In this document: positions 22,489 to 34,036 of the stretch, one piece after another | How the letters are laid out: every line of letters begins with the position of its first letter | How positions within the stretch are numbered: position 1 is the stretch's first letter | Assembly: GCA_037447655.1 (NCBI GenBank) | Contig: JBBHKE010002393.1 | Coordinates: forward strand, 16,446 to 80,445 | Reading direction: 5' to 3' | Length of the DNA: 64,000 nucleotides | DNA from: Zygnema cylindricum | Taxonomy: Eukaryota > Streptophyta > Zygnematophyceae > Zygnematales > Zygnemataceae | Notes under the pieces: model-generated | Databases searched by the model: none | What the model was told of the DNA's origin: nothing | The model's input: only the letters and a program-made list of their open reading frames with translations | Made by a program: the position numbers and the translations under genes

Positions 22489-23689
22489 AGTCCATCAAGG
22501 CACTTTTCAGTCCAAAGGGGTTGTACAGCAAAAATGCGATGAACAGCAAAAATACAAAAATACTTTTCTAGTTCTCTGTCTTCGAAATAGACCCGAAAAA
22601 AGCTAAATGATTGCGACAGCCGCGGAAAAACAGGAAAACGATTCGCTTGAAATAAAATTTAGTACGCACGATACAGGCGTCAAGAAACCAACCAATTTAA
22701 ATGAATTTACACATATTTTGATACTTCCGTTAGATTTTATCGGTTTCGGTTGTAATTGCCACATGGCAATTACAGAATGGCTTTCGTATTTAACGGCTTC
22801 TTGCAGTGGCCCCACCAATGGGGTCGATTTAAGTACAATCTTTGTGACGCGCAAATTGGCCCAATGGGCCGATCCCGTGCTTATCCTTTTCAGGCGGGAA
22901 ATCGGAATTCCTGTGGAATTGATTCACATTCCAGCCGCCGTACATATCCTGTCGACGTGTCATGGCTGTCGAATCGTCTGGACCCCGCTGGACCGTACCG
23001 ACTTCTGACAGTTTTGGGGCAGGAATCAGATTTGGGAGTGAGCGAGGCATTTCCCTATTTTGTTTTTTTCTCGACTTCCAAATGAACAAGCAATGCTGGA
23101 ATTCCGTACGAATCTAATAATATCCATCCCTTAATATCACTTAGGGTGGAAACTAGTGTTGTGTATCGCTAAAAAATTTATCGCGATAACACCGATACCG
23201 ATAGTTATCGGTTATCGAACGGTCAGAGGTACCGATATATCGGTCCGAGACAAACAAATTCCATATCGGCAATAACTTAAAAAAATAAAGTATGCATACA
23301 ATAGTACTTTATAACATACTGTATTATTTATTGACTTTATATAGCGTGACATGCCACATAAGAATCTCTTCCGTGTCTGTTTAATTGGAATTCATTACGA
23401 ACAGCGCAACATATAAACGTTGACAAATTTAAAACAATATTTTGTAGTTCTAGAACTATAATACCGAAACCATAGTTGTTCGTGCGATTTTAACCTTTTT
23501 CCGATTTCTACGTATAATTCGTGCCTCTTGAAAAAATCGCAAAAAATCGTGGAGTATTTTTTGTTTGGTAAGGTGAATGCAAAATTTACAAGGAATGTAC
23601 GGACTTTGACAAAAAGATACGTTCCACTTTGTAGTACTTTTTGTAATTCTGTGACCTCCGTTAGTCCACATAATGTCCAGCTTCTATGA

Positions 23690-23965
23690 AGCCTCTAGGA
23701 TAATATTTGCCCGTTTGACTTTCTCACTGAATAACTGCCACCTTGGCACGCAAATACTCTAACCACCTCGTAAATACTCTGACCACCTTCACCTTTGTGA
23801 AGGCTCGACTCCCTTGAGTCGAAGGCAAAAAGAATCATTGAAAATATACTCCACTGAGCATTAAATTATGGCTGGCCAAAGATGGCCTATAAATATAAAA
23901 GGTCTCTCAAAGAGAGAGGTACCTCAAAAAATGTCTAAGTCCTAATTCCCTCTCTAAACCCCCTA
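23690..23965 (-). mobile_element. LTR fragment related to the solo LTR at 32853-34031
   Basis: On the minus strand this matches about 33590-33800: TTTAGAGAGGGAATTAGGAC, then a TATA-like region, CTTTGGCCAGCCATAA, then GATTCTTTTTGCC and GACTCAAGGGAGTC. Identity is roughly 80 percent by eye. Confidence 0.65.
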
Positions 23966-25085
23966 CTACAACTTTACTAAACCAATCACAAGATTGTAAA
24001 GTACAAGAAGTATAGCTACCGCGATACATGTTGTACGATCATAGTACGGCAGGAGCGGAGTATAGCTATCGCGATACTTCTTCTACCACTATAGAACTAT
24101 TGTTCTACAACCATCGTTGCAGGAGGGGAACCAGCAGAAGTAGTGGAAGTAGACATGGAAAACAAACAAAAGCTATCAAGCACCTACTCAACAACCAACT
24201 TTCAGCTTACACCAAATATGACTTAGAAGGCCAATATGCCTCAAATTTGCCACAATGATACACAATACACTAAAATGACATTTTCAAAAATTGCAGCCCA
24301 AATGACTGGGTAAACCATAAGATATGATGTCTAGAAGTTTCCCAAAAATCGCCCTTAGAAAATCGTATTCCCACAACTGGATGATACAAAATTGGCTAAG
24401 TCCTAAGTTATATACTCACAGTGTGTATCTGCTGATCTACACTAATTTGGGTAACCGTTACTACGGTTATTATCCTGGCTAACGACAAAGCATCCTACAT
24501 GTACGTCACTGTACCTCAGAACCCTAATTATTATTTTCTAAAAACCTGATTAATGGAACAGTATTTTTTTATTACACTAAACTACAAAACAATATTATTC
24601 AAATATTTCCAGATATATTGAACCGTACTCAAAATGTTCCAACCGTACACAAAACGTTCCAAATGCTTAGTTAGTGGTAGCCGCTAAAGTCCAGCCGAAT
24701 GTGGTCGTGTAGTACGAAGCACCTGAGTGCTTCGTCACTTGTGGTCCCACGCAAATCACGCTTCGGGTCCCTCGTGAATCATGCTTGTGGTCCTAGGTGA
24801 ATCGCCTCCGTTGGAACAATTCAATCGACGATGGTACCGTCCAACTGTACCATATATTTTCGGAATACCCGGTTCAGATCCCGTTCGTCCGATCCTCTAA
24901 ATCAAATCGTCAACTGCGTGACGCGTGTGGCTGAGTGTCGACGCCACTCCGAAAAACCTGCATATGTTCTTTTGCCGACATGTGTCCATGTAAAAGTACA
25001 ATACACTCTGCTGCACTTTTAGCTACTGTAACGCTAATTAAGATAAGTATTGCAGTAGACTACTTAGAAAATATTCTAAGTTATT
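23966..25085. other. retroelement debris, no intact gene
   Basis: 24090-24180 contains GTTCTACAACCATCGTTGCA and AGTAGTGGAAGTAGACATG, which match the start of the Copia gag region at about 30855-30925. The remainder shows no recognisable coding sequence. Confidence 0.45.
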
Positions 25086-26255
25086 TTTGTTGTTCTAAGA
25101 CCACGAAGCAGGTGAAGCATCAGCAGTAGTAGTGGAAGTAGACATAATCTCACTCACAAAAGCTTATCAAGAATCCTAAAAAAAAACTGTTTTTGTACCA
25201 CACTAATTTTGTCACACTGATCCAACACTGGCTCAAACTATACCACAGTATAGAGTAAATACAAAACTGAGAACTCCCAAAGTTTTAGCTTAATTGATCC
25301 AACTTACACCAAGATAGGTAACTCAAAAGTTTCCCAAAAACAATCTGCAGATTACACAGTTTAGAAGTCTGGATACATAAAATGTTCTACGTCCTAAGTC
25401 TTATACTCTTCACTCAGTTGTCCTACTACATAGTGTTGTACCGCCAATACAAGTGTTCCTAAAATATACATCCAAAAGAACTAAACCGCAACTAAGGTCT
25501 AAGTGCTCCTAATCACGCTAAAACTAATCTATCATTGTTCAATCAATATTACTGAGAATCCTATACATGTGATTTGTTCAAATGCGTGTCGCCTGGCTAA
25601 GTGACAACTGTCTGGGTACGACCATCCGGCTGTTGCAAGACATCTGTTAGGGAGTCACTAAATTATTCTCTCATGAATCTCGTCTGTAGACTTGATTCAT
25701 ATCAATCGTAGCAGCGCAGTCCAATTCTCGATTACATTCAAATATCTGCAGCTTCGTAGCGGCTACGTTGTCCCATACCAAAAACAGCCGCAGCTGCGTT
25801 TGTCTTGTTGTGTAGCAACTACGTTGTCCTTTACCAAAATATCATCTGTTACGTTTTTCCGGTTGCGTCGCAGGCTGCGTTCGTCCGTACAAACCATATC
25901 AAAAATAACGGCAGCTGCGTTGTTCCAATGTTGGTGTCGCTACCATTCAAAACCTTGCACTGTGCTTCAAGTGACGACACGTGTCCCTATATATCTAGTT
26001 TTCTGGCGTCCTATAAATTTGCTGAGACCTAAAGCTTTCCAAAAACAACACTCCCCTAAAGCTTTAGACTCAGTATGCCAGCGCAGCTTCGATGTCGAAC
26101 TAGCGCAATCGCATCATAGCAACGTAGCAATTTAGCAAGTCACCTAGTCCCATTACATCCCCGTTATTGGATTAGCGTAACATGGCAGTATAGCAGTGCA
26201 ACAACTCAGCTATTCAATTAATCCCACTGCATCCCTACAATGCTTCAACTTGGGA
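25086..26255 (-). repeat. Copia LTR copy (left) with flanking gag-start and pol-end sequence
   Basis: This segment is a direct repeat of 30845-32056 at roughly 90 percent by eye. Read on the minus strand it runs from the pol 3' end, through a likely LTR start TGTAATGGGACTAGG (near 26152), to leader and gag-start sequence at about 25090-25150. The interior holds GCAGCTGCG-type low complexity. The exact LTR 3' end and primer-binding site could not be fixed. Confidence 0.7.
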
Positions 26256-27740
26256 GAAGGAAGAGCTTTAGTGAGCACATCTGCAATAATTTTAGCATTT
26301 GGCAAATAACATAATCTAATCACTCAAGAGAACACTTTTTCTCTTAGAAAGTGTAACTTTACATCAATGTGCTTGCTTTTGAAGTGGTGAATTAGGTTAG
26401 AGGCAACGGCAATGGCAGTCTGGTTATCAAACCAGATCACCTGTGGACCAACCTGCATGTATCCAATTATTGCAAAATGGATTTCACCCATTAGAGTTCT
26501 TTGAGGGCCTAGCTCGCTGCCATATATTCTGACTTTATCGTCGTTTTGTTCCGTGACCTTTTGAAGTTTGCTGCTCCAACAGCAAGTCCTGTTCCCAATT
26601 TGCAAAACGAATCCCGTGGTGGATTTTTGGCTTGGCATGTCGCCATAGCTTGCGACACTCCATGTTTGCAACTTCACTTCTCCTCCGCCTAGTGTGAGTT
26701 TGAGGTCTTAGGTTCCTGCCAAGTATCTTAAAACTTTTCTTGCTGCATCACGGTCAAATTTTTTCGGATTCTCTAGACTTTTGCTCAGTACCCCAACTGC
26801 TGCAGCAATATCCGGACTGGTACGGTTAATGAAATATATTAAACTTCCCACTATATGTCTGTAAAGTATCAGTGTCATAGGATCATCCTCCTCTGACTCA
26901 AAAATTTCACTGACAATAACACCCGGTTCTGTTTTTTCCCCTTCTAACTTAAGCCGAAACTCCATTGGTGTTACACATCTTTTTGCTCGCCGCATTTTAT
27001 ATTCATCTAACATGTTTCCAATAGCCTCCTTTGGAGTCAATTTAATTAATCTGTTGTTCCTATCCCTCTCAACCTAAATACCCAAAATATATTTTCTCTC
27101 ATCAAGGTTTTTCATCTCGAACCGTGATTTTAAAGCATTTTTTATTTTGTTAATTTTAGCCATTGATTTGCAAACTAATAGTAAATCATCTACGTATACC
27201 GCTATATACATTATTCCATCCTCACCCTTTAAAACATAGACAGAGTGATCAGAACTTATCCTTTTAAATCCTAGGCTAGTTAAGAATTCATCAACTTTTA
27301 GATTCCATTGCCTAGGGGCCTGTTTTAGGCCATAGAAAGATTTTAGCTGTTTGCATACTAAGGGCTCTTTTCCTGGTTTTGCATACATTTCAGGCTGCTG
27401 CATGTAAATGGTCTCCTCTAGTTCTCTATGCAAAAAGGTCGTCTTTACATCCATCTGATGGATTTCCATAACTTCTATAGCAACTACAGATAACAAAATC
27501 CTAACTGTCGGAAATCTTACAATAAGAGAAATTGTTTCTTCAAAATCAATTCCTTCCTTGATTATACCCCTTTGCCACAAATCTAGCTTTGTATTGTTTA
27601 ATGGTATTATCTGGATTTAACTTCACCTTGAATACCCATTTGTTGCCGATCGCTTTTCGATCCGGAAGGAAGGTCCACAAGCTCCCATGCCTGAGCCTCC
27701 ATGATCGACTCCATTTCATCGTTTGCCGCCTCAATCCAGT
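26217..27740 (-). pseudogene. Ty1/Copia pol: reverse transcriptase and RNase H (decayed)
   Basis: Minus-strand reading gives Copia RT motifs in order: FKVKLNPDNTIKQYKARFVA, MDVKTTFLHRELEETIYM, YGLKQAPRQWN, and the catalytic MYIAVYVDDLLLV. RNase H follows (YGDMPSQKSTTGFV, WFDNQTAIAVASN), and pol ends near ADVLTKALPSPKLKH at about 26217. Frame changes between 27580 and 27546 and stops near 26690 and 26323 break the ORF, so it cannot be translated intact. The A in MDVKTTFLH replaces the usual AFLNG block loosely. I am confident of the family assignment. Confidence 0.9.
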
Positions 27741-28326
27741 GATTCCGCTACGGTGATGAGAAGGCTTCCCTTATGGTCAGGCTCCCATGAGGCTGCCGAG
27801 TAGGCAAAGTGAGAACTTGCCTTCAGGCGGCTATTGGATCTTCTTCCGCCCGGGAATTCTGAGGCTAAAATCGTCGGATCCCGTGCATTGCGCTTGTTGC
27901 GCTGGTTGCGATCCGTAGGCAGTTACTGCTGTTGGTCCGCTTCAAAATGAGGTTGTTGGGGAACCCGATTATTTTCGGACCCTTGTGTTACCACTGGAGA
28001 ATTTTGCATCTGTGGGAAAATATTATGGATGCTATCTAAAATGACATATTCCTCTACTTTTTGTTGCTTTTGTTGCTCTGTCGTTGTAAATAAGTCTATC
28101 GAGTCTAGTTCATCTTTGACAACGATGTTCGTTGCTACAATAATTTTCTGTCTTTAAAAAACAAAGACTCTATAACCTTTAGAGTGATCATCGTATCTTA
28201 ACAAAATGCCCTGCAATCCCTTAGGTTCCATTTTCCATCTATCATTAGACGTATCCAAAATAAAGCATTTATTTCCAAAGACTTTGAAATGACTTACATC
28301 CCATTTTCAACCCGTCTAGGTCTTAT

Positions 28327-28475
28327 AAGGAGTGGTTTCTAACGATCTTGAACCTATCCTATTTTTGATATAAATTGCACAATTTAATGCTCTAGCCCAG
28401 AATTTCGGATCTACGTCCTTATCCGCAAGCATGGACCTAAAGATATCTGTGATAATTCTATTTAGTCTTTCTGAG
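28327..28475 (-). pseudogene. Copia integrase fragment, copy with intact Glu
   Basis: Minus strand encodes SERLNRIITDIFRSMLADKD and then a FWARALNCAIYIKNR-type segment, the part of Copia integrase that carries the catalytic Glu of the D,D-35-E triad. It duplicates 28867-29016 with about 10-12 percent divergence. Confidence 0.75.
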
Positions 28476-28860
28476 TGTAACACGGTTACAGAATTGGGTA
28501 CTTAGTGGCTAGGGCTAGGCTGCTATAGTTGCGATTTCAGAGCAGCGCAGTTGCGTTTCCAGAGCAGCGCAGCTGCGATTCCAGACCAGCGCAGCATAGC
28601 AGCGTAGCAACTTAGCGGCGTAGCAACTTAGTAGCGCAGCAGCGTAGCAACACAGCATAGCAACGCCGAAGAATGTAGATTGAGCTGTATAGTTCTACAA
28701 GGAAGTTTTTGATAGATCTCGGTTGATCGTGAAGGTCCCATGTACAGCTGTATAGTACTAGGTTGACCAGCAGTTAGTTAGTTTAAATAGTCGAGTAAGA
28801 CCTAGTGAATGACACCTCGAGTAGACCTACACAGCTAACGCAACCTTGTACTCTCTTTCA
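28476..28860. mobile_element. solo-LTR-like insertion, 385 bp, TG...CA
   Basis: The segment begins TGTAACACGG, ends CTCTCTTTCA and interrupts the integrase. The interior contains repeated CAGCGCAG/GCGTAGCAAC units like those in the Copia LTRs. There is no 5-bp target duplication; instead the flanks are the two diverged copies of one integrase segment. The insertion is therefore a recombination junction or a chimera. Confidence 0.5.
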
Positions 28861-28866
28861 AGTAAT

Positions 28867-29532
28867 AAGGAGTGGTTTCTACCGATCTTGAACCTATCTT
28901 GTTTTTGATATAAACTGCACAATTTAATGCTTCAGTTCAGAATTTCAGATTCACGTCTTTATCCGCAAGCATGGACCTACAGCTTTTTGTGACAATTCTA
29001 TTTAGTCTTTTTGAGACACCATTTTGTTCCGGAGAGTATGGATCAAGTATTTTGTGACTTATACCTTCCTTGAGTAAGAAGTTTTCAAACTCTTTTGACG
29101 TATATTCCCCGTCATTGTCCGATATGAGCTCTAGAATTGGCAAGCCGAGTAGTTTTTCCGCCCACACTTTGTAGTGTTGAAAATGAGTGAAGACTTCACT
29201 CTTGGCTTTCGTGAAGTAGACTTTAGTAAACCTCAAAAATCATTTGTAAACGTAACTATATATTTCATCCACCCGGCGGATGTTACCTTTGCAAAGTCAA
29301 AAACATCAAAATGAATGAGCTGCAAACGTTTAGTAGATTTATGGTCAGACTCTTGAGGAAACGATAATTTGTGTATTTTTCCTAATGCACAACCATCACA
29401 TGTTTTACGTGACTGATTTGACAAAGTGACTCCTATTTCACCAACATTGACCATCTTTTTCATACTGTCATAGTTTACATGGCCTAATCTTTTATGCCAC
29501 AGCTCATTTGAGGATAATGCACCGGAATACAA
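28867..29532 (-). pseudogene. Copia GAG-pre-integrase and integrase
   Basis: Reading on minus: ELWHKRLGHVNYDSMKKMV and TCDGCALGKIHKLSFPQ form the HHCC zinc-binding domain. ISDNDGEYTSKEFENFLLK supplies an Asp of the catalytic triad. In PEQNGVSKRLNRIV the position normally occupied by the catalytic Glu is Lys (codon AAA). With a frame change near 29233, the integrase is dead by inspection. Confidence 0.88.
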
Positions 29533-29549
29533 AACATCATTTTTTTTAA

Positions 29550-29935
29550 TTATCGGGCATTATCCGTTCGATACATTTTGTTGGCATCTCTAGTTCTCGA
29601 AACGACAATTTTTCCATTTTTGCTAACAACCTGCCTGCTGTGTTTCAGATTGACCTCAAACCCTTTGATTTCTACCAAAGAAATTGAAAACAAATATTTC
29701 ATAAAATCTGGTACATAGAGAACATTATGAAGAGTTCTCTCAAGTGCCTTACCCTCTACATCAACTAGCAAGGAGACATCACCTACAGCCCGCGTTTCCA
29801 CACTCATTCCACATGCATAGTAGATATTTTTCTCTGGTGTTGATTTCGGATTTTTGAAAACTGCATTGTTCTAGTACATATGGGCCAACGCTCCCATGTC
29901 CATTATCTATCCATTGTCATTCACGCCCTCCATTG
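29550..29935 (-). pseudogene. Copia protease region
   Basis: LVDVEGKALERTLHNVLYVP and the following LFSISLVEIKGFEV are the usual C-terminal part of Copia protease. Upstream, near 29900, the active-site segment reads DMGALAHMY where the family has D-S/T-G-A, so the catalytic motif is altered. Confidence 0.7.
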
Positions 29936-30932
29936 GTGTTGCCATAGCAAATAGATCACCATCCTCCTCGTAAAAGAGTGAAAGAGACTTGTCGTGATGA
30001 GATGAAGCCGTTGACAATAGTCCATTTCCTCGTTGTGAAGATCCCGTGAAGCCTTGATGAAATTGGCTCTGCTGCCATCCAGGCCTATACAGACATGTTT
30101 CATTAGCTTTCTTAAGCTTAGGACATAACTTATATCCATGACCTTTTTCATTACAATAAAAATAAACATTGAAATATTGTCTATTTCCTCTTTGATTAAA
30201 CTGTCTAAACTGATTTTGATTTTTAGCATACTGATTTCTTTGATGATTAATCTGACCTTTTTTGTCAAATTCTGTGCTAAATGCCTATACTTGTTTTTCA
30301 CCATAAAGATTTTTAGAATCTGCCTCTTCTTCTAATATCAAATTAATAGCAAACTGTAGTGTCCAGCTACCTTTATCTTTTTGTTTCAGCCTATTAGACG
30401 ATGCTCTCATAATATTAGGAAGACCCCTCATTAGCAAAGCAGTGTGCTGAAACTGAGGAAAATATCCACCTGCACAAGCATGAGAATCTATTAGTATTCG
30501 AAATTTATTACAATATTCTTCCATTGTGCCACTCGTGTATTTGTAGTCCCAAATCCGTCCTGCCAAAAACAGTTTTTCCTAAACATTAGCCTTTTCAAAA
30601 TCATCCTTGAGAGATTTCTAGATATCGATCCCCTTTTTCATTTTTATCCGTGACATAGCAAATTCTTCTAAAATACAAAATTTCAAAATTGACCGAGCTT
30701 GCGAATTTTTGTTTGACCAAGACGGATCCGATTCCGTCAGTGAACCATCTAAAATATCCAAAAGATTCATATTTTCAAAGTGTGTTTCCACCATATTCGC
30801 CCAATACGAGTATTTTTCTACCGAGAAAATAGGAATTCTTGATGAAAGGCCCATAACCTGTTGTTCTACGACCACTGGAGCAGGTGAAGCATCAATAGTA
30901 GTAGTGGAAGTAGACCTAATCTTTCTCATAGA
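29921..30932 (-). pseudogene. Copia gag
   Basis: The gag begins near 30929 with KIRSTSTTTIDASPAPVVV, followed by IFSVEKYSYWANMVETHFEN, the Copia gag polyprotein N-terminal motif. YCNEKGHGYKLC near 30145 is a zinc knuckle whose first Cys is replaced by Tyr. Several frame changes interrupt the reading. Confidence 0.75.
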
Positions 30933-32056
30933 AGCTTATCAAAAATCCTAACAAACAGTTGTTTTTGTACCACACTAATTTTGTCACACTGATCCAACAC
31001 TGGCTCAAACTATACCACAATATAGATTAAATACAAAACTGACAACTCCCAAAGTTTCAGCTTAATTGATCCAACATACACCAAGATAGGTAACTCAGAA
31101 GTTTCCCAAAAACACTGTGCAGATTATACAGTCTAGAAGTCTGGATACATAAAATGTTATACGTCCTAAGTCTTATACTCTTCACTCACTTGTCCTACTA
31201 CGTAGTGTTGTACAGCCGAAAGAAGTGTTCCTAAAAGATACATCCAAAAGAACTAAACTGCCACTAAGGTCTAAGAGCTCCTAATCACGGTAAAACTAAT
31301 CTATCACTAGTCAATCAATATTACTAAGAATCATATACAGGTGATTTGTTCAAATACTTATCGCCTGGCTTAGTAAAAATTGTCTGGGTATGTCCATCTG
31401 GTTGTAGCAAAACATCTATTTGCGAGTCACATGATTATTCTCTTATGAATCTCGTCCGTTGACTTGATTTATATCAGCCGTAGCAGCGCAGTCCAATTCT
31501 TGATCACATTCAAATATCTGCAGCTTCGTAGCAGCTACGCTGTCATATACCAAAAACAACCGCAGCTGCGTTTGTCTTCTTGTGTAGCAACTGCGTTTTC
31601 TTGTACCAAAATATCAGCAGTTGCGTTTGTCCCGTTGCGTCGCAGGCTGCGTTCGTCCGTACAGACCATATCAAAAATAACCGCAGCTACGCTTGTTCCA
31701 TCTGCGTCGCAGCTTCGTTGTACCAATGCTGGTGTCGGTACCATTCAAAACCTTGCACTCTGCTCCAAGTGACGACGCGTGTCCCTATATATCTATTTTT
31801 CCGCCATCCTATAAATTTGCTGAGACCTAAAGCTTTCCAAAAACAACACTCCCCTAAAGCTTTAGACTCAGTATGCCAGCGCAGCTTCGATGTCGAACTA
31901 GCGCAGCATTGCAACATAGCAACGTTGCAATTTAGGAAGTCACCAAACCCCACTACTACCCCGTTATTGGACTAGCTCAGCATGGCAGTATAGTAGTGCA
32001 AAAACTCAGCTATTCACTTAATCCCACTGCATCCCTACAATACATTAACTTGAGAG
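30845..32056 (-). repeat. Copia LTR copy (right) with flanking gag-start and pol-end sequence
   Basis: This is the direct-repeat partner of 25086-26255. On the minus strand, LTR and leader lie upstream of the gag start at about 30929. The right edge (about 31965-32056) again carries pol 3'-end sequence, so another Copia copy continued into the assembly gap. The LTR proper is probably about 31000-31965. Confidence 0.7.
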
Positions 32057-32259
32057 NNNNNNNNNNNNNNNNNNNNNNNNNNNNNNNNNNNNNNNNNNNN
32101 NNNNNNNNNNNNNNNNNNNNNNNNNNNNNNNNNNNNNNNNNNNNNNNNNNNNNNNNNNNNNNNNNNNNNNNNNNNNNNNNNNNNNNNNNNNNNNNNNNNN
32201 NNNNNNNNNNNNNNNNNNNNNNNNNNNNNNNNNNNNNNNNNNNNNNNNNNNNNNNNNNN
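32057..32259. other. assembly gap (203 N)
   Basis: The run of N hides the junction between the Copia array on the left and the Gypsy copy on the right. ORFs spanning it are meaningless. Confidence 1.
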
Positions 32260-32847
32260 GCCGAATAAATTTTTGATCACGCAGGGGGAGCAAAGTATTA
32301 TAGTATCCTTGACTTCCGTCAAGGATTCAATCAAATTTAGATAGAGGAAAAAGACCGGCATAAAATTGCCTTTTGGGGCAGCGACGGGCGATGGGAATAG
32401 GCCGTAATGCCATTCGGACTGAAAAATGCTCCGGCTGTATTTCAAAAAGTCACGGACTCCGTTCTTCGAGGTTAAAAGTTTGCTAGATGTTACATCGATG
32501 ACCTCATCATTGCCTCGGCTACTCTCGAAGAACACGTAGCTCACATAGAAAGGGTATTGACTGAATTAAAAAAGGTCGGATCAAAATGTCATCCTGCAAA
32601 ATGCACCTTTCGAGCCGAAAGAGTGCCTTACCTCGGCTATTTTATCTCAGCTGAGGGGATCACTCCTCTCGAAGCAAAGGTAGAGCCAATCATTAAATTG
32701 CTTGCTCCCACGGACCTCATAAGTCTGCGAGTTTTTCTTAGACTTGCTAATTATTATCGCAGGTTTGTATCTAATTTTAGCACCATCGCATCTCTATTAA
32801 ACGACCTTCTCAAGAAAGAAGTGGCGTTTATATGGGGTCTCGATCAG
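32260..32847 (+). pseudogene. Gypsy copy L: reverse transcriptase fragment
   Basis: Begins inside the RT at a point equivalent to 43237 in the second copy. CYIDDLIIASATLEE carries the YIDD active site, and KKVGSKCHPAKCTF, VPYLGYF and LRLANYYRRFVSN follow. In-frame stops (for example TAG near 32398) and the missing 5' part show that it is dead. It is broken at 32848 by a solo LTR. Confidence 0.9.
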
Positions 32848-32852
32848 ATTTC

Positions 32853-34031
32853 TGTTGATATTTGAGTATTTTCTAGGTCTGTATTAGGATAGAAAAAGAG
32901 CTGAGGCGGTCTGCCTCTAACTCCCCTATCTAAGCCCCCACACTTGTTTTGTCACTGAAGGCTGGATAGGGAGCTAGAGCAATGGCTGCCTAGGCTCTCT
33001 AAAGAAAACAAGGGGGTGAATTAGGTAGACTTACCAAAAGTTAGTTGACGGACCCAGGAGTTGATCCTGGTACCTGCCGTCCGTCACTCCGCATTAGCCG
33101 ATAGCTCTAGCCGTTAAGTCTAGGACAGATATTACGATATATAGGGTTTGATAAATATATATATAGTCATATGTAGATTAATCCGTTTAACCGCTAATAG
33201 ATACTTAGTACAAAGATACAGTTTGATTTAGTACGAAGTACAGTATGTGGACAGAACGGATACCGCGCATTTGTTTCGATAGCGAAACAAATACCGAGCG
33301 TCGAATTTCAGCGGCTAGGATTATAGTCGGTTTGATCGGACGGCCACGATAGGCGCCGCGATCACGGAAAAGGCATTTTTGGCGTTTTACTGTCTTTGCC
33401 ACGTCACATGACACGTGGCGTGATAACATTCGACTACGGGAATTCTGGATATTACTAGAACTAATCCTGATTTGACACGTGTCGACATTTTGGCCATGTC
33501 GTACAATGACCATACATAAAGTACACCGCCACCTGTACTTTTCTGTACGACATAGTAATTTGATTGGTGCCGTACTTCAGTAGATAGAGTTTTAGAGAGG
33601 GAATAGGACTTAGAAAATTTTGGGTAGGCAGCTGCCTCTCCCAGAGAGCACTCTATATAAATGGCAAACTTTGGCCAGCCATAACTATCAATTTACTTGA
33701 CCATTTTCAGTGATTCTTTTTGCTGCGGACTCAAGGGAGTCCGAGCTACACAAGGGTGTAGTCGGTCAGAGTTTTTGTCTGCCAGGGTGGCTGCATTTAT
33801 AAGGGAAAGTCAAAGTGGGTGAATGTGTCCAAATCTCATTTTCTAACTTTGCATTCTGTGGTGGAACTGTGCACACAGAAAGTGTTATTTCACAAAGGTG
33901 AATCTATATTAGGATTGTGACTGTCAATGGGTCAATCATTTGGGTTTATATTAACTTGGAGTCGGCACTATCTAGATTAGATTCTTTTGGATCTGCATAC
34001 TCTGAGGGCCAATGGAGGTCTCATAGTTTCA
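32853..34031 (+). mobile_element. solo LTR, 1179 bp, 5-bp TSD ATTTC
   Basis: TG at 32853 and CA at 34031 bound the element, with ATTTC at 32848-32852 and again at 34032-34036. The corresponding site in the second Gypsy copy (43823 on, GATCAGAGTTCAGCATTTC) is uninterrupted, which confirms the insertion. A TATA-like CTCTATATAAATGG lies at about 33649. A relative is present at 23690-23965 on the minus strand. A tRNA-like stem is inside (33046-33086). Confidence 0.9.
33046..33086 (-). other. tRNA-like acceptor plus T-arm hairpin inside the solo LTR
   Basis: TGACGGAC (33046-33053) pairs with GTCCGTCA (33079-33086), and inside it CCAGG (33054-33058) pairs with CCTGG (33066-33070) around a 7-nt loop. 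Read on the minus strand this is an 8-bp acceptor-like stem and a 5-bp T-arm-like stem with GATCAACTC, a match to the Pol III B-box consensus. An A-box-like TAGACTTAACGG lies upstream (about 33112-33123). D and anticodon arms are not recognisable, so this is not called a functional tRNA. Confidence 0.5.
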
Positions 34032-34036
34032 ATTTC

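Larger units (their letters stand above)
20160..23685. other. gene-free intergenic stretch
   Basis: It holds an isolated TA-MITE terminus at about 20591 (CACCGCGAATCGCTATTAGC), a 24-bp-arm hairpin at 21933-21989, a telomere-like palindrome at about 22467-22488 and a CGATA-rich tract at 23160-23250. The longest ORF (22607-23008, +, 133 codons) has no recognisable domain. I see no supported gene. Confidence 0.5.

Noticed and set aside
22607-23089. Overlapping ORFs of 133, 109 and 86 codons
   Set aside because: Both strands are open at once because of a locally palindromic GC-balanced sequence; no domain is recognisable.
23155-23260. CGATA-rich palindromic tract as a hAT terminus
   Set aside because: The start (AGTGTTGTGTATCGC) resembles some hAT ends, but I found no matching opposite end or 8-bp duplication.
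32035-32544. ORFs spanning the run of N
   Set aside because: They exist only because N codons are not counted as stops.
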